A stretch of 64,000 bases of DNA from Adlercreutzia rubneri (GCF_009755265.1 NZ_WPOO01000001.1:1-64000), one strand, 5' to 3'; shown: positions 50,280 through 60,004, counted from the stretch's first letter. Notes: generated by a model not told the origin, from the letters alone. Program-made: numbers and translations.

Positions 50280-52979
50280 GTGCCGACGACCGTTCCCATC
50301 AAGCTCTACCGCACCACCGAGCGTGCGAATGCTGCCGCCAAGGCCGCCGCGACCGAGGCGGGCGCCGGCGCCGCCTTCGGCACGCGCCGCCTTACGGCCG
50401 CGGGATTGGTGGAGGAGCTGTGGGAGCTGTGGGGCGATGGGCGCGCGCTCGTCAGGGCCGACGAGCGCCAGGTGCTGATGGCCCGGGCGGCCGCTGGTTG
50501 CGGGGCTGCCGAGACACCTGGTGCGCCGTCGGTGCTGGCCGCTTTCGCCGCCGAGCATGCGGCGGCCTTTGCCGAGGGGATCGGACGCGATGGGGATGGC
50601 TTGGCCCCCTTGCAGCGCGAGCTCGTCGCGTGCCTCCGCTCCTATTACGACGATCTGTCGGCACGAAACCTCATAGAGCCGGACGCGGCGGCCGCCCGTC
50701 TTGCTTCGATGGTCGCTGCCGGCCGGCTTCCCGTCATGGAGGTGGCAGTTCTCGACTTTCTGGATGCCTCAGAGGGGCTTCGGAGCCTCCTTGCGGCTTT
50801 GGGCGCCCGTGCGGAGGGCGCGGCCGACCTTGCGACGGTGCCGCCCCTTCCCCGGGACGTGCAGCCGTCCGTACTGATCGCTGCGGGAGCGGCGGCGATG
50901 CCGGAGCTTCTGCTTGAGACGATAGCGCGCGATGGGGGCAAAGCGGAGAACACCCTGGTTGTGAGCGCCGATCCCGCGGGATTGCTGCGGGTTTTGGGGG
51001 CGTCCTTGGCCGCAGCCGGCTTTCAGGTGGCGTTGCGGGGGGCCGTGCCCTGGGACGCCACGGCTCTCGGGCGTGCCTGGGAATGCGTGCGCCGCTTGGA
51101 GGAGGGGAGCCCCCACTGGCTCGCGGCGGCCACCGATTTCGCCTACAACCCGCTCTCGGGCCTCGACGACCGGAAAGCCCGGGAGATCAACGGGCGCTTG
51201 AGGGCTGATCGCCTGCTTCTCGCCGAGGACGCCGCCGGTATCCTTGCGGCGGAAAGCCGCTCCTATGAGGCCCTCGTCCGCGTGGTTCGGGCGATGGCCC
51301 GCGGAGAGAGCGTTCCGTCCGATGCGCTTGAGGCCCTCTCCGGCATCGTGGGCTCTGCGTTCCCGGGCGCTTTGGAGCGCGCCGTCGAGCGCGCCGCCCT
51401 CGACAGGCTCCGCGCCTTGGTGCAGACGGCGGAAGAGCTGGGGGCGTCCTCCCGCGCGCTACTGCCGATGCTCGCGGACGCCACGGTGCGCATCGAGGGC
51501 TCGTCGGATGGCGAGGGCCCGGTGTGCGAGATCGCGGGAACGGCGGTGCTGGATTCCCTGGCGCCGAAAAGCTGGGACACGGTCGTCCTGGCGGACGTCA
51601 GTGCGCGCACCTTCGGCATCTCCGAGGACCTTTCGGCCCTGGACGGCCTCGCCGAGGCGCTCGGCCTTCCCCGCGAGCCCTCGGCCCTTCGGCGCCAGCG
51701 GTCGCGGTTCGCGGCGGCTGGGGGGGCCGCGCGCCGCCGGTTCGTCCTGGGGGTGAGCCGCCGCGACGAGCGGGGGGACGAGTCGTTCCCGTCATTTCTC
51801 TTGGAGGAGTTCGCAAGTGCCCAGGCCCAAGCGGAGGCTTCCCGGGCCCTTGTGGAAGGGGACGGGGAGCTGGCGGCCCGGTGGCAGCGCTCCGATGCCG
51901 CGCGCCTCGGGCTGCCCGAGCCCTTGGCGACCGAGGCGCGCTGCGCCGGCGAGGGCGCGCTGCCCCAAGTCCTCGGCGTCGCGTTCGGCCCCATTGCCAG
52001 CTGCGAGGAGCTTTCCGTGCCGATGCGAGGCCGCTTGCGCACCCTTCCGCTTCTACGCTATCTCGCGCGCACGCCCGAGGGACTGCCCGTGCTGTCCCCC
52101 TCGGCTATCGAGCAGTACCTCTCGTGCCCCTACCGCTGGTTCGTGCAGTCCTGCCTTCGACCGGAGGGCCCCGATGAGGAGTTTGGCCCGCGGGAGCTGG
52201 GCAATTTCGCCCACGAGGTCTTCGCCCACTTCTACGACGGTCTCGCCGGGGAGGGCGTGCGCCGTGTGAGTGCGGAGAATATCGAGGCCCTGGCGCCCCG
52301 GCTCGAGGCGCTCGTGGACGAGCTTGCGCGGGTGCAGTCCGAGCGGCGACTGGGATCGCGCCTCGTCGCGGCCAACCGGGAGGAGCGGCAGCAGCTGGCG
52401 CAGCTCAAACGGCAGTTGGTTCGCAGCCTGCGCCTGCAGGCGCAGATGCCCGCCGGCTACGAGCCCGCCCTCTGCGAGCATGCCATCGAGGTTTCCGATG
52501 CCGTGGACTACGCCGGCGTGCGCCTGCGGGGCCGCATCGATCGCGTCGATGTCGACGCGGAGCGCGGGCGCTTCGTGATCGTGGATTACAAGGGCGCATC
52601 CAAGGGCTACGCATCAGGCCTGAAAGAGGGCGACGAGCCGTCTCTGCCGCAACACGTGCAGGGGCTCATCTACGCCCAGGCGCTTTCGCGCACCGGCTTC
52701 GGCCTCGCCTGCGCGGGCGCGCTGTACCTGGGCTACCGCGCGCGCGGCGCGAAGGAGCTTCTGGCCGGCGCCTACGATGGCGCGGCTTACGATGCGGGCG
52801 GCCTGTCCTCGAAAAACTCGGAAGTGGCCATGAACTTCTCGGCCTACCTGGATGCCATCGAGGCGTTGGTGGCCGCGCGGCTGGCAGAGCTTTCCGAAGG
52901 GGCCATACCTGTGAGCCCGTCCGCGCCGGCTGCCTGCACGTACTGTCCCGCCTACGATTGTCCCGGGAGGCTCGCGTGA
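50280..52979 (+). CDS. addB: ATP-dependent helicase-nuclease subunit B (AddB)
   Basis: 899 residues; subunit of the AddAB double-strand-break resecting complex. The C-terminal PD-(D/E)xK nuclease shows GRIDRVDVDAERGRFVIVDYKG. Four cysteines of the iron-sulfur staple are visible: YLSCPYRWF near residue 617 and CTYCPAYDC close to the C-terminus. The N-terminal helicase-like half is degenerate, as is usual. GTG at 50280 is chosen because AAGGAGG (50267-50273) lies six bases ahead; an ATG at 50274 touches that site. Overlaps addA by four bases. Confidence 0.85.
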   Translation: MPTTVPIKLYRTTERANAAAKAAATEAGAGAAFGTRRLTAAGLVEELWELWGDGRALVRADERQVLMARAAAGCGAAETPGAPSVLAAFAAEHAAAFAEGIGRDGDGLAPLQRELVACLRSYYDDLSARNLIEPDAAAARLASMVAAGRLPVMEVAVLDFLDASEGLRSLLAALGARAEGAADLATVPPLPRDVQPSVLIAAGAAAMPELLLETIARDGGKAENTLVVSADPAGLLRVLGASLAAAGFQVALRGAVPWDATALGRAWECVRRLEEGSPHWLAAATDFAYNPLSGLDDRKAREINGRLRADRLLLAEDAAGILAAESRSYEALVRVVRAMARGESVPSDALEALSGIVGSAFPGALERAVERAALDRLRALVQTAEELGASSRALLPMLADATVRIEGSSDGEGPVCEIAGTAVLDSLAPKSWDTVVLADVSARTFGISEDLSALDGLAEALGLPREPSALRRQRSRFAAAGGAARRRFVLGVSRRDERGDESFPSFLLEEFASAQAQAEASRALVEGDGELAARWQRSDAARLGLPEPLATEARCAGEGALPQVLGVAFGPIASCEELSVPMRGRLRTLPLLRYLARTPEGLPVLSPSAIEQYLSCPYRWFVQSCLRPEGPDEEFGPRELGNFAHEVFAHFYDGLAGEGVRRVSAENIEALAPRLEALVDELARVQSERRLGSRLVAANREERQQLAQLKRQLVRSLRLQAQMPAGYEPALCEHAIEVSDAVDYAGVRLRGRIDRVDVDAERGRFVIVDYKGASKGYASGLKEGDEPSLPQHVQGLIYAQALSRTGFGLACAGALYLGYRARGAKELLAGAYDGAAYDAGGLSSKNSEVAMNFSAYLDAIEALVAARLAELSEGAIPVSPSAPAACTYCPAYDCPGRLA

Positions 52980-55900
52980 ATCTCGATAGCTGCAAAGAGG
53001 GCCAGCGCCTGACCATCACCACTTTCGATCGACCCCTCATGGTGGCCGCCGGCGCCGGCTCGGGGAAGACGTTCACCCTGACGCGCCGCATCGCCTACGG
53101 GCTGCTCGCCGGCGAAGGGAAATCCGGCGGCCTGCGATCTGTCGACGAGGTGCTCGCCATCACCTTCACGGTGAAGGCGGCCGCCGAGCTGCGCGACCGC
53201 ATCCGCGGGCTTTTGCGCGAGGAAGGCCTGGTCGAGGAGTCGTTGAAGGTGGACGACGCCTGGGTGTGCACCATCGGCTCCATGGCCGCCCGCATCCTGC
53301 GCGAGAACGCCTTCGAGGTGGGCATCGATCCCGCGTTCGAGGTGGTCGACGAGGCGGAGGCGAGCTACCTTCGGGCTGAGGCCGTAGAGCAGGTGCTCGC
53401 CCACCTCGAGGAGGGCGCCGATCCGCTGCTGCGCGCGGTTGTGGACGAGTTCGGGCTCAAGGGCCGCGGCCCTTTCGACAAGGGGCTTCTTGAATACGCC
53501 CAGGAAGTGGTGGCCCGGGTGAGGGCGATGCCCGAGGGGTTCGGCGGCCTGCGGGTGGCGGAGCCGACCGCCGCGCCGGAGCAGCTTATGCGGCTGGTTC
53601 TGGAAGCGGCCCGGGAAATCCAGGGCGCGGTGCGGGAATGGGACAAGCCCACCGCCACCGACGAGGCGTTCGCCGCAGCTCTGGAGGAGGGCATCGAGGG
53701 GGCCGAGCGATGGCTTGCGGCCGATGCGGGCGAGGGCTTTCTGAGTGCGCGCTTCGATGCGGAGCTGTACCTGGACGTACTTCTGGGCTTTCCGCCCTCT
53801 TCGGAGAAGTACCGCGCCAAGAAGCCGGATGCCGAGGCATTCGCCGCCTGGCGCGAGGCCTATGCGGATGTGTTCTCCGAGGCCCGGGCGGCCCTGGGGG
53901 CGCGGGTTGCTGCCGCCGCCGTGACGCTCGCGCGCCTAGTGGAGGACGCTTATGCCCGGGCGAAGGGGAGCGGCCGGCTCGATCAGGGAGATTTGCTGCG
54001 TCGGTGCCTGGACGCCTTCGCCGAGCACCCCGAGCTCTCGGCGCGCTACCGCGAGCGCTTCAGGGTCATCATGGTCGATGAGTTCCAGGATACCGACAAG
54101 CTGCAGGTCGCCGTCATCGGCGCTCTGGCGCAACCGGGCTTCGCCAACGTGTGCACGGTGGGCGACGCGCAGCAGAGCATCTACCGGTTCCGCGGCGCCG
54201 ACGTGAACGTGTTCTTCGAGTACCGCGACAGGCTGCGGAACCTCTCTCCCGACGCGCAGTTTCCCTCGCTGCCCCACAACTTCCGCAGTCACGGCGACGT
54301 CCTGGCGCTCGTGGATGCCATTTTCGGCCAACCCCAGGTGTTCGGTGATGAGTTCCTGCATTTGGAGGCGGCCGGCGCGGTGAACGCGACCGTCGATCCG
54401 ATGTTTGGCCCCGACGGCCCGGCCCGCATCGCCGTGAGCGTCTTCCAGAACGACGCGAGCCACGCCACCGTGTCATCCGACGAGGCATCGAGGCGCTGCG
54501 CTCGCGAGGTGGCCGACCGCTTCGCCCAGCTGAGGGACGCGGGGGCGCGCCCGGGGGAGATGGCTCTGCTGCTGGGCAGCATGACCCGCGCCTCCCTCTA
54601 TCAGGAGGCGCTGCGCGAGGCGGGTCTCGAGAGCATCGTGGCCGGCGGGTCGGGTTTCGGCCAGAGCCCGGAGGCCCAGCTGGTGGCCCTGTTGTTGCGC
54701 GTGGCCGTGAACCGCGACGACACCGAGGCGCTCTACCCGGTGCTGGCCTCCGAGCTGTTCGCGATATCCGACGATGCCCTTCTCGCCCTTGCCACGACGG
54801 ACGCCTGGGCGGCCGGCGACGAGAGCGGGTACCCCCGCCAGTCCATCGCTCGCGGCTTCTTCGGGCGTGAGGAGGACGGCGCGTTTCCCCTGGGCGCCGA
54901 TGATCGCGCTGCCCTGGCTTTGACGCGCCGCTGCCTGCGCTCCTTTGTGCGTCATGCGGTGCGGGAGGGCGCGGCGTCGGCCCTGCGGCGTCTCTTCGCG
55001 GACAGCGGCCTGGCGGATCGGCTCCAACTTGAAGGAGCCAACGGCATGGCGCGCGCAGGGAACTTCAACAAGGCCTGCGTCATCGTCGAGGGGCTCGAGC
55101 GCGACGGCTGCGGCATCGCCGATGTGTCGCGGCGCTATTCCGACTATATCGCCCTGGCCAAGGAGGCGCCCGGCGCACTGACGTGCCTCGATGCCGACTT
55201 CGTGCGCATCATGACCGTGCATACCTCCAAGGGCCTGGAGTTTCCCCATGTGGCTGTGGCAGAGTTGAAGGACGGCTATCCGGGGGGTAGCGCGCCCTCC
55301 TTCTTCGTCGAGAACATCGGCGAGGCCACCTATGTGGCTGCGGCTTGGATGCCCCATGGCTCGTGGGACAAGACGGCGGCGAAGCTGCGCAGCTGGGCAC
55401 GGGCGCTGGACGAGGAGGGTCCCGCGGTGCCGATGGAAGAGCCGGCCGAGGCCGAGCGCGCTTTCTGCACGCTGCCGGCGGCGCGGTTTGGCGCGGCACT
55501 GGCAACCTATTCCGCCGTCCAGGAGCGCGAGGAGGCGCGGCGCCTCATGTACGTTGCCCTCACGCGCGCGAGCCGCTCGTTGCAGCTGGTCATGAGGGTG
55601 AGCGCGAAACCCGAGGACGGCTACGGGGACACCTGGGTGACCGGCGACGTCTTCGATGCGCTCGGATGGCCCATGGGCGAGGGTGCCAGTATCTCCATGG
55701 TGGACTTCGGCGGCCGCGCACCGGCCAGAGTGACGGCAGAGCGGCTACTCGTCGAGATGCAAGACGATGAGATGGGCGAGGGCGAGGGAGCTCTTGCCGG
55801 CGAAGAAAAAGTGGAGGACCGAGGATCCGACGGGGCGCGGGGCCAACGGGCCGACGAGGGGATCGTCTCCGAAACTGCGGCGACGGACATTTCCCCTGTC

Positions 55901-56695
55901 TTTCTGGTTCCGCTGCGCGAGCACCCCGAGGATCCGGTGCTCGTTCCGCGCAACTTCGCGCGCGAGGGGCTCTACTCCTACACGTCGCTTTCCGGCGCGC
56001 ACCCCCACAGCGACGAGGCGGCCGTCGATACCGACGAGGGCTTAGTGCTTGTCGACTCGGAAGGAGCTGCGGTCGCCTCCGAATACCGCGCTTCAACTGA
56101 CAGGGGCGCGCTTCCCGGCTCCGAGAGTGCGACGGCCCTGGGCACGGCATTCCACCGCCTGGCCCAGCAGGCCATCGAGCTGAGCGAGCGCGGGGCGCTC
56201 TTCTGCCCGGGCGAGGCGGCCATCGAGGCCCAAATTCAGAAAGAGAGCCTTTCGGCCGGTCAGCAGGAACGGCTGTACAGGGCGCTGACCCGCTGGCTCG
56301 GAAGCGACGAGGCCGTCCGTTTCGCCTCCTATGAGCACCGCCGCGCCGAGGTGCCCTTTACCGTGGCCTTGGGCGGCTTCTTCCTGGAAGGCGAGATCGA
56401 CGGCCTCGCCGACAACGGCGACGGCGCGGCCTTCCTCATCGACTACAAGACCGGCGGCCGCGACGACGAGACGCCCGAGCAGCTCGACGAGAAGCACCGT
56501 CTCCAGGCGAGCTGCTACGCCTATGCGCTCATGCGCGCGGGCTACGAGTCGGTGGAGGCCCACTTCCTGCGCATCGAGCGCCCCGGCACCGATAACCCGC
56601 GTGATCCGCAGATCGTTCCGTACCATTTCGAGAAAACCGACCTGCCCGCCCTGGAAGCGCTTACAATCGCCAAGCAGCGCGAAGCAAGCGTTTGA
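52976..56695 (+). CDS. addA: ATP-dependent helicase-nuclease subunit A (AddA, UvrD-like)
   Basis: 1239 residues; SF1A helicase plus RecB-type nuclease. Walker A GAGSGKT at 26-32, motif Ia AITFTVKAAAELRDRI, Walker B VIMVDEFQDTDKLQ, motif III VGDAQQSIYRFRGADV, motif V VHTSKGLEFPHVAV, motif VI LMYVALTRASRSLQLV. The nuclease carries GEIDGLADNGDGAAFLIDYKTG with catalytic acidic-Lys residues. An acidic linker near 920-1000 is unlike the core. GTG start, four-base overlap with addB, ribosome site GGGAGG. Confidence 0.92.
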   Translation: MNLDSCKEGQRLTITTFDRPLMVAAGAGSGKTFTLTRRIAYGLLAGEGKSGGLRSVDEVLAITFTVKAAAELRDRIRGLLREEGLVEESLKVDDAWVCTIGSMAARILRENAFEVGIDPAFEVVDEAEASYLRAEAVEQVLAHLEEGADPLLRAVVDEFGLKGRGPFDKGLLEYAQEVVARVRAMPEGFGGLRVAEPTAAPEQLMRLVLEAAREIQGAVREWDKPTATDEAFAAALEEGIEGAERWLAADAGEGFLSARFDAELYLDVLLGFPPSSEKYRAKKPDAEAFAAWREAYADVFSEARAALGARVAAAAVTLARLVEDAYARAKGSGRLDQGDLLRRCLDAFAEHPELSARYRERFRVIMVDEFQDTDKLQVAVIGALAQPGFANVCTVGDAQQSIYRFRGADVNVFFEYRDRLRNLSPDAQFPSLPHNFRSHGDVLALVDAIFGQPQVFGDEFLHLEAAGAVNATVDPMFGPDGPARIAVSVFQNDASHATVSSDEASRRCAREVADRFAQLRDAGARPGEMALLLGSMTRASLYQEALREAGLESIVAGGSGFGQSPEAQLVALLLRVAVNRDDTEALYPVLASELFAISDDALLALATTDAWAAGDESGYPRQSIARGFFGREEDGAFPLGADDRAALALTRRCLRSFVRHAVREGAASALRRLFADSGLADRLQLEGANGMARAGNFNKACVIVEGLERDGCGIADVSRRYSDYIALAKEAPGALTCLDADFVRIMTVHTSKGLEFPHVAVAELKDGYPGGSAPSFFVENIGEATYVAAAWMPHGSWDKTAAKLRSWARALDEEGPAVPMEEPAEAERAFCTLPAARFGAALATYSAVQEREEARRLMYVALTRASRSLQLVMRVSAKPEDGYGDTWVTGDVFDALGWPMGEGASISMVDFGGRAPARVTAERLLVEMQDDEMGEGEGALAGEEKVEDRGSDGARGQRADEGIVSETAATDISPVFLVPLREHPEDPVLVPRNFAREGLYSYTSLSGAHPHSDEAAVDTDEGLVLVDSEGAAVASEYRASTDRGALPGSESATALGTAFHRLAQQAIELSERGALFCPGEAAIEAQIQKESLSAGQQERLYRALTRWLGSDEAVRFASYEHRRAEVPFTVALGGFFLEGEIDGLADNGDGAAFLIDYKTGGRDDETPEQLDEKHRLQASCYAYALMRAGYESVEAHFLRIERPGTDNPRDPQIVPYHFEKTDLPALEALTIAKQREASV

Positions 56696-56728
56696 GGTCA
56701 TCCGTTCCTTAACGGCCGCAACCCCATC

Positions 56729-56832
56729 CGTAGGGGGCGACCTTGGTCGCCCCTCGGCGGCAGGCCCATCTGTGGAACGGAATTGGAAGAGCTTCGAGGC
56801 TGCGAAGGGGCGATCAAGGTCGCCCTCTACGA
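56729..56832. repeat. REP-like palindrome pair, copies 4 and 5
   Basis: Copy 4 (56734-56753) is identical to copy 1, including flanks CCGTAG. Copy 5 (56807-56826) is inverted, GGGGCGATC-AA-GGTCGCCCT, followed by CTACG. The inverted pair fills the 160-bp gap after addA, a BIME-like arrangement. Confidence 0.75.
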
Positions 56833-56855
56833 TGAAGGATAGATAGGAGGCCGTC

Positions 56856-57161
56856 ATGGCCCGTGAGCATACCGGAACCAATCGCGAGCGCAGCGAGTAT
56901 TACGGGGCGCTGCAGGATGTCGTGGACGCGCTGTTCGCCCAATACGGCGACTTGGACCCCGCTATCGCCGAGGCCGTCGGCGCCAAGGTGCGCCGGCTCG
57001 ATGTGGTGGTGGCTGCCGAGGCGGCCGACTTGCCTGACGAGCTTCTGCGCATCGTCACGCTGCTCCCGCCTGGCGACTACACGCGCCAGCGCCTGTGCAC
57101 CCAGCTGAACAGCGCCATCGTCGGCCACGCTTGGGGCCAGGTCTACGGTACGGTGGAGTAG
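56856..57161 (+). CDS. Small protein of unknown function (101 residues)
   Basis: Acidic N-terminal and helical overall: RSEYYGALQDVVDALFAQYGDLDPAIAEAVGAKVRRLDVVVAAEAADLPDELLRIVTLLPPGDYTRQRLCTQLNSAIVGHAWGQVYGTVE. TAGGAGG sits seven bases before the ATG, a strong sign of a real gene. It follows the REP pair after addA and converges on the DDAH gene. No family recognised. Confidence 0.6.
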   Translation: MAREHTGTNRERSEYYGALQDVVDALFAQYGDLDPAIAEAVGAKVRRLDVVVAAEAADLPDELLRIVTLLPPGDYTRQRLCTQLNSAIVGHAWGQVYGTVE

Positions 57162-57215
57162 CGCGCGGTGACTGCCGTTCTTCCTAAAGAACGAGGCGAG
57201 GCTGAGCCGGTACGT

Positions 57216-57244
57216 AAAGAGGCCCGCGATCGCTCGCGGGCCTC
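57216..57244 (-). terminator. Terminator of the DDAH-type gene
   Basis: On the minus strand GAGGCCCGCGA/TCGCGGGCCTC with a four-base loop, then TTTA. Confidence 0.8.
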
Positions 57245-57270
57245 ATCTGGCATTCGGTAAGAGCAGCGGC

Positions 57271-58047
57271 TTAGAAGCGCAGCGACAGGCAGGACAGGCC
57301 GCCGTCCACCTTGCGGTATTCGGAGGTGTCCACCACCAGCGTCTTGTAGCCGAGGTCCTGCACCGCTTTCAGCACCGTGGGGTAGCCCTCGGGCACGATG
57401 ACGGTGCCGTTGACCCAGATGCAGTTGGCGCCGTAGGCCTCGTCCTCGGGCACGACCACCTTGTTGTACTGGGCGAAATCCGGCTTCTCGATAAACTCGC
57501 CGGAAACGAGCATATTGCCGTCCTCCAGGTAGTTCACGCCGGTCTTCAGGTGCAGCACCTCCTCCAGCGGCACCTCGGAGCCCTCGAGCCCCCAGCCCTC
57601 GAGGATCTCGATGAACTGGCGGATGCCCTCCTCGTTGGTGCGAGCGGAACGACCCACGTAGAAGTGGTCGCCCACCATCATGACGTCGCCGCCGTCCAGC
57701 GTGCCCGGCGCGACGATGTGCTTGACGTGCTCGTCGTCGAAGAACTGGCGGATGGTCGGCTCGATCTCGTCCTTCTCGCCGTTGCGGGAATCGGCGCCGG
57801 GGTTGGTGATGATGGCGCCGCAGCGCGTGATAACCGCGGGGTCCTCCACGAAGCATGAGTCTGGGTATTCCTCCAGCGCCGGCAGCTCGGTCACTTCCAC
57901 GCCGCATTGCTTCAGGGCGGCGATGTAGTCGTCGTGCTCCTCCACGGCGCGCTCGTAGATGGGCTGGCCCAGCTCCGGGGCGCTCGTGATGCCGTTGCAC
58001 AGAGACTTGCCCGGCTTGCGGACGATGACGTTGGTGAACTTGGTCAT
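57271..58047 (-). CDS. Dimethylarginine dimethylaminohydrolase-like (guanidino-modifying) enzyme
   Basis: 258 residues of the arginine deiminase/amidinotransferase fold. The single-domain size fits DDAH, which turns methylated arginine into citrulline. Active residues: acidic pair in DSCFVEDPAVI, GTLDGGDVM, His in LHLKTGVNYLEDGNML, and the nucleophile Cys in GGLSCLSLRF at the very C-terminus. AAGGAG precedes the ATG. Alternatively a bacterial arginine or agmatine-type hydrolase; substrate is inferred. Confidence 0.85.
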   Translation of the reverse strand: MTKFTNVIVRKPGKSLCNGITSAPELGQPIYERAVEEHDDYIAALKQCGVEVTELPALEEYPDSCFVEDPAVITRCGAIITNPGADSRNGEKDEIEPTIRQFFDDEHVKHIVAPGTLDGGDVMMVGDHFYVGRSARTNEEGIRQFIEILEGWGLEGSEVPLEEVLHLKTGVNYLEDGNMLVSGEFIEKPDFAQYNKVVVPEDEAYGANCIWVNGTVIVPEGYPTVLKAVQDLGYKTLVVDTSEYRKVDGGLSCLSLRF

Positions 58048-58142
58048 AGAGACTCCTTGTCCTCGCTTGCGCGTTTTCGCGTGAGAACAGTGTAGCGCTG
58101 ACGAGGCGTCAATGGCGCACTATCTTTGAGGAAGTCTTCCAT

Positions 58143-58181
58143 AAAACAGGACGCGCCGGGTCGGGCCCTGGCGCGTCCTGT
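58143..58181 (-). terminator. Terminator of the glutaredoxin gene
   Basis: On the minus strand ACAGGACGCGCC/GGCGCGTCCTGT, ending in TTTTA. Confidence 0.8.
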
Positions 58182-58201
58182 GCTTCGTCTGTTGCAGCCG
58201 C

Positions 58202-58456
58202 CTAGCCCTCTTCGCGCTCCAAGATGAGGTCGCCGAGGAAGCGAATGATGTCGTCGGACTCGAACATCGGCACGCCGTCCACGATAAGGCACGGCACCTG
58301 GCCCTTGCCGGCGATGCGGATGAGGTCGTCTTTCACGCCCGGCTCCAGGGTGTCGCGCATGGGCATGGCGATATCCTCCTGCTCCATGAAGGCGAGTACC
58401 TTGTGGCAGAAGGGGCAGGTAGGCTTGTAATAGAGAACCATGTTGTCGAAGTACAT
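58202..58456 (-). CDS. Glutaredoxin-like thiol-disulfide protein
   Basis: 84 residues, thioredoxin fold. Opens MVLYYKPTCPFCHKVLAFME, with the CPFC active site near residues 14-17, and continues GQVPCLIVDGVPMFESDDIIRFL with the cis-Pro. It lacks the usual YC pair. The ATG at 58456 follows AAGGAAG; the longer in-frame start at 58501 would fall in a palindrome arm. The reductant in this organism is unknown. Confidence 0.85.
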   Translation of the reverse strand: MYFDNMVLYYKPTCPFCHKVLAFMEQEDIAMPMRDTLEPGVKDDLIRIAGKGQVPCLIVDGVPMFESDDIIRFLGDLILEREEG

Positions 58457-58495
58457 GAGGCTTCCTTTCCTCAGGACAAAAACTTTTCGTTTTTT

Positions 58496-58645
58496 GGTCA
58501 CAAAATCGAGTTTTGAATTCGAGAATATGTTAAATGCTCTCCGACGCGCCCGAATTGGCGCTTGAAACTGGTTAATCGACTGTTGGAATTAACGAAAAAC
58601 GAGCAATTCCAAGATAGGGAAAGAGCAAAACTCGATTTTGTGACC
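58496..58645. repeat. 150-bp element with perfect 20-bp inverted ends
   Basis: GGTCACAAAATCGAGTTTTG (58496-58515) is exactly complementary to 58626-58645. Inside is a second hairpin GGAATT/AATTCC (58585-58610). Clearly AT-richer than the genome. It separates the glutaredoxin promoter from serC. The 58457-58837 gap holds nothing else apart from a TACAAT (58734-58739) that could serve serC. Confidence 0.78.
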
Positions 58646-58837
58646 ATTTTCGGCAAAATCTTTGCAAGGTCGTGAGGTCTTCGCCTCCGAACCGCTCGGC
58701 TCTTATGTTGAGGGCGCGACTCGCATATGGGGTTACAATGGCCGGGTAACTGACGGCTGCCCGGGGCGTATCGCCTGTGGGACGCGTGGGCGCACCACCG
58801 CAGACGCTTCGGGCGCGTGATGAAGGAGAATCGCCTC

Positions 58838-59920
58838 ATGGCTAGGGTCTACAACTTTTCCGCCGGTCCTGCTGTGCTTCCCGAGGAGGTGCTGCGCCAG
58901 GCGGCCGCCGAGATGCTTGACTACGACGGCACCGGCATGTCCGTCATGGAGATGAGCCATCGCTCCAAGCCCTTCGCGAACATCATCGAGACGGCTGAGG
59001 CCGACCTGCGCGAGCTTCTGCAGATTCCCGACAACTACCAGGTGCTTTTCCTGCAGGGCGGCGCCACCCAGCAGTTCGCGGCCGTCCCGATGAACCTCAT
59101 GCAGAACAAGAAGGCCGACTACATCGTGTCCGGCTCCTGGTCGAAGAAGGCCTGGAAAGAGGCGAAGCTCTACGGCGAGGCGCGCTGCGTGGCCTCTTCC
59201 GAGGACGAGAACTTCTCCTACGTGCCCGACGTGGCCGGCCTCGAGTTCGACCCTGAGGCCGACTACGTGTACATCTGCCAGAACGAGACCATCTACGGCA
59301 CCACGTACCACACGCTGCCCGAGACCGGTGACATTCCGCTGGTCACTGATGTGAGCTCGATGTTCCTCTCCGAGCCCATGGACGTGTCGAAGTTCGGTCT
59401 CATCTACGGCGGCGTGCAGAAGAACATAGGCCCCGCCGGCGTGACCATCGTCATCGTGCGCGACGATCTGGTGCGCGAGGAAGTGCTGCCCTTCACGCCC
59501 ACCATCATGCGCTACACCACCCAGGCGAAGGCGAAGTCGCTGTCGAACACCCCGCCGGCCTACGGCATCTACATCTGCGGCCTTGTGTTCAAGTGGCTGA
59601 AGGAGATGGGCGGCCTGTCCGCTATGGCCGAGCGCAACAAGGAGAAGGCCGCCATCCTCTACGATTACCTCGATCAGAGCAAGCTGTTCCGCGGCACCGC
59701 CCGCAAGGAGGATCGCTCGCTCATGAACGTGCCCTTCGTCACGGGCTCCGATGAGCTGGATGCGCTGTTCGTGGCCGAGGCGAAGTCCCATGGCATCGAG
59801 TCCATCAAGGGCCACCGCTCCGTGGGCGGCATGCGCGCGAGCATCTACAACGCCATGCCGAAGGCCGGTGTCGAGGCGCTCGTCGCCTTCATGGCCGAGT
59901 TCGAGAAGAACAACGGCTAG
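58838..59920 (+). CDS. serC: Phosphoserine aminotransferase
   Basis: 360-residue PLP enzyme making 3-phosphoserine from phosphohydroxypyruvate. Starts YNFSAGPAVLPEEVL, with FLQGGATQQFAAVPMNL, DVSSMFLSEPMDVSKFG and the PLP lysine in YGGVQKNIGPAGVT. The ATG at 58838 has AAGGAG ahead and matches family length. serA begins 84 bases downstream with no terminator between, so the two form a serine operon. Confidence 0.95.
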   Translation: MARVYNFSAGPAVLPEEVLRQAAAEMLDYDGTGMSVMEMSHRSKPFANIIETAEADLRELLQIPDNYQVLFLQGGATQQFAAVPMNLMQNKKADYIVSGSWSKKAWKEAKLYGEARCVASSEDENFSYVPDVAGLEFDPEADYVYICQNETIYGTTYHTLPETGDIPLVTDVSSMFLSEPMDVSKFGLIYGGVQKNIGPAGVTIVIVRDDLVREEVLPFTPTIMRYTTQAKAKSLSNTPPAYGIYICGLVFKWLKEMGGLSAMAERNKEKAAILYDYLDQSKLFRGTARKEDRSLMNVPFVTGSDELDALFVAEAKSHGIESIKGHRSVGGMRASIYNAMPKAGVEALVAFMAEFEKNNG

Positions 59921-60004
59921 CGAGCAGGCAAAAAGGGGAGGCGGCGGCCTCCCTGCGACAAGACAGAGGCCCGGCGAGGGCGACGAATGCGGAAGGTGGC
60001 GCTC

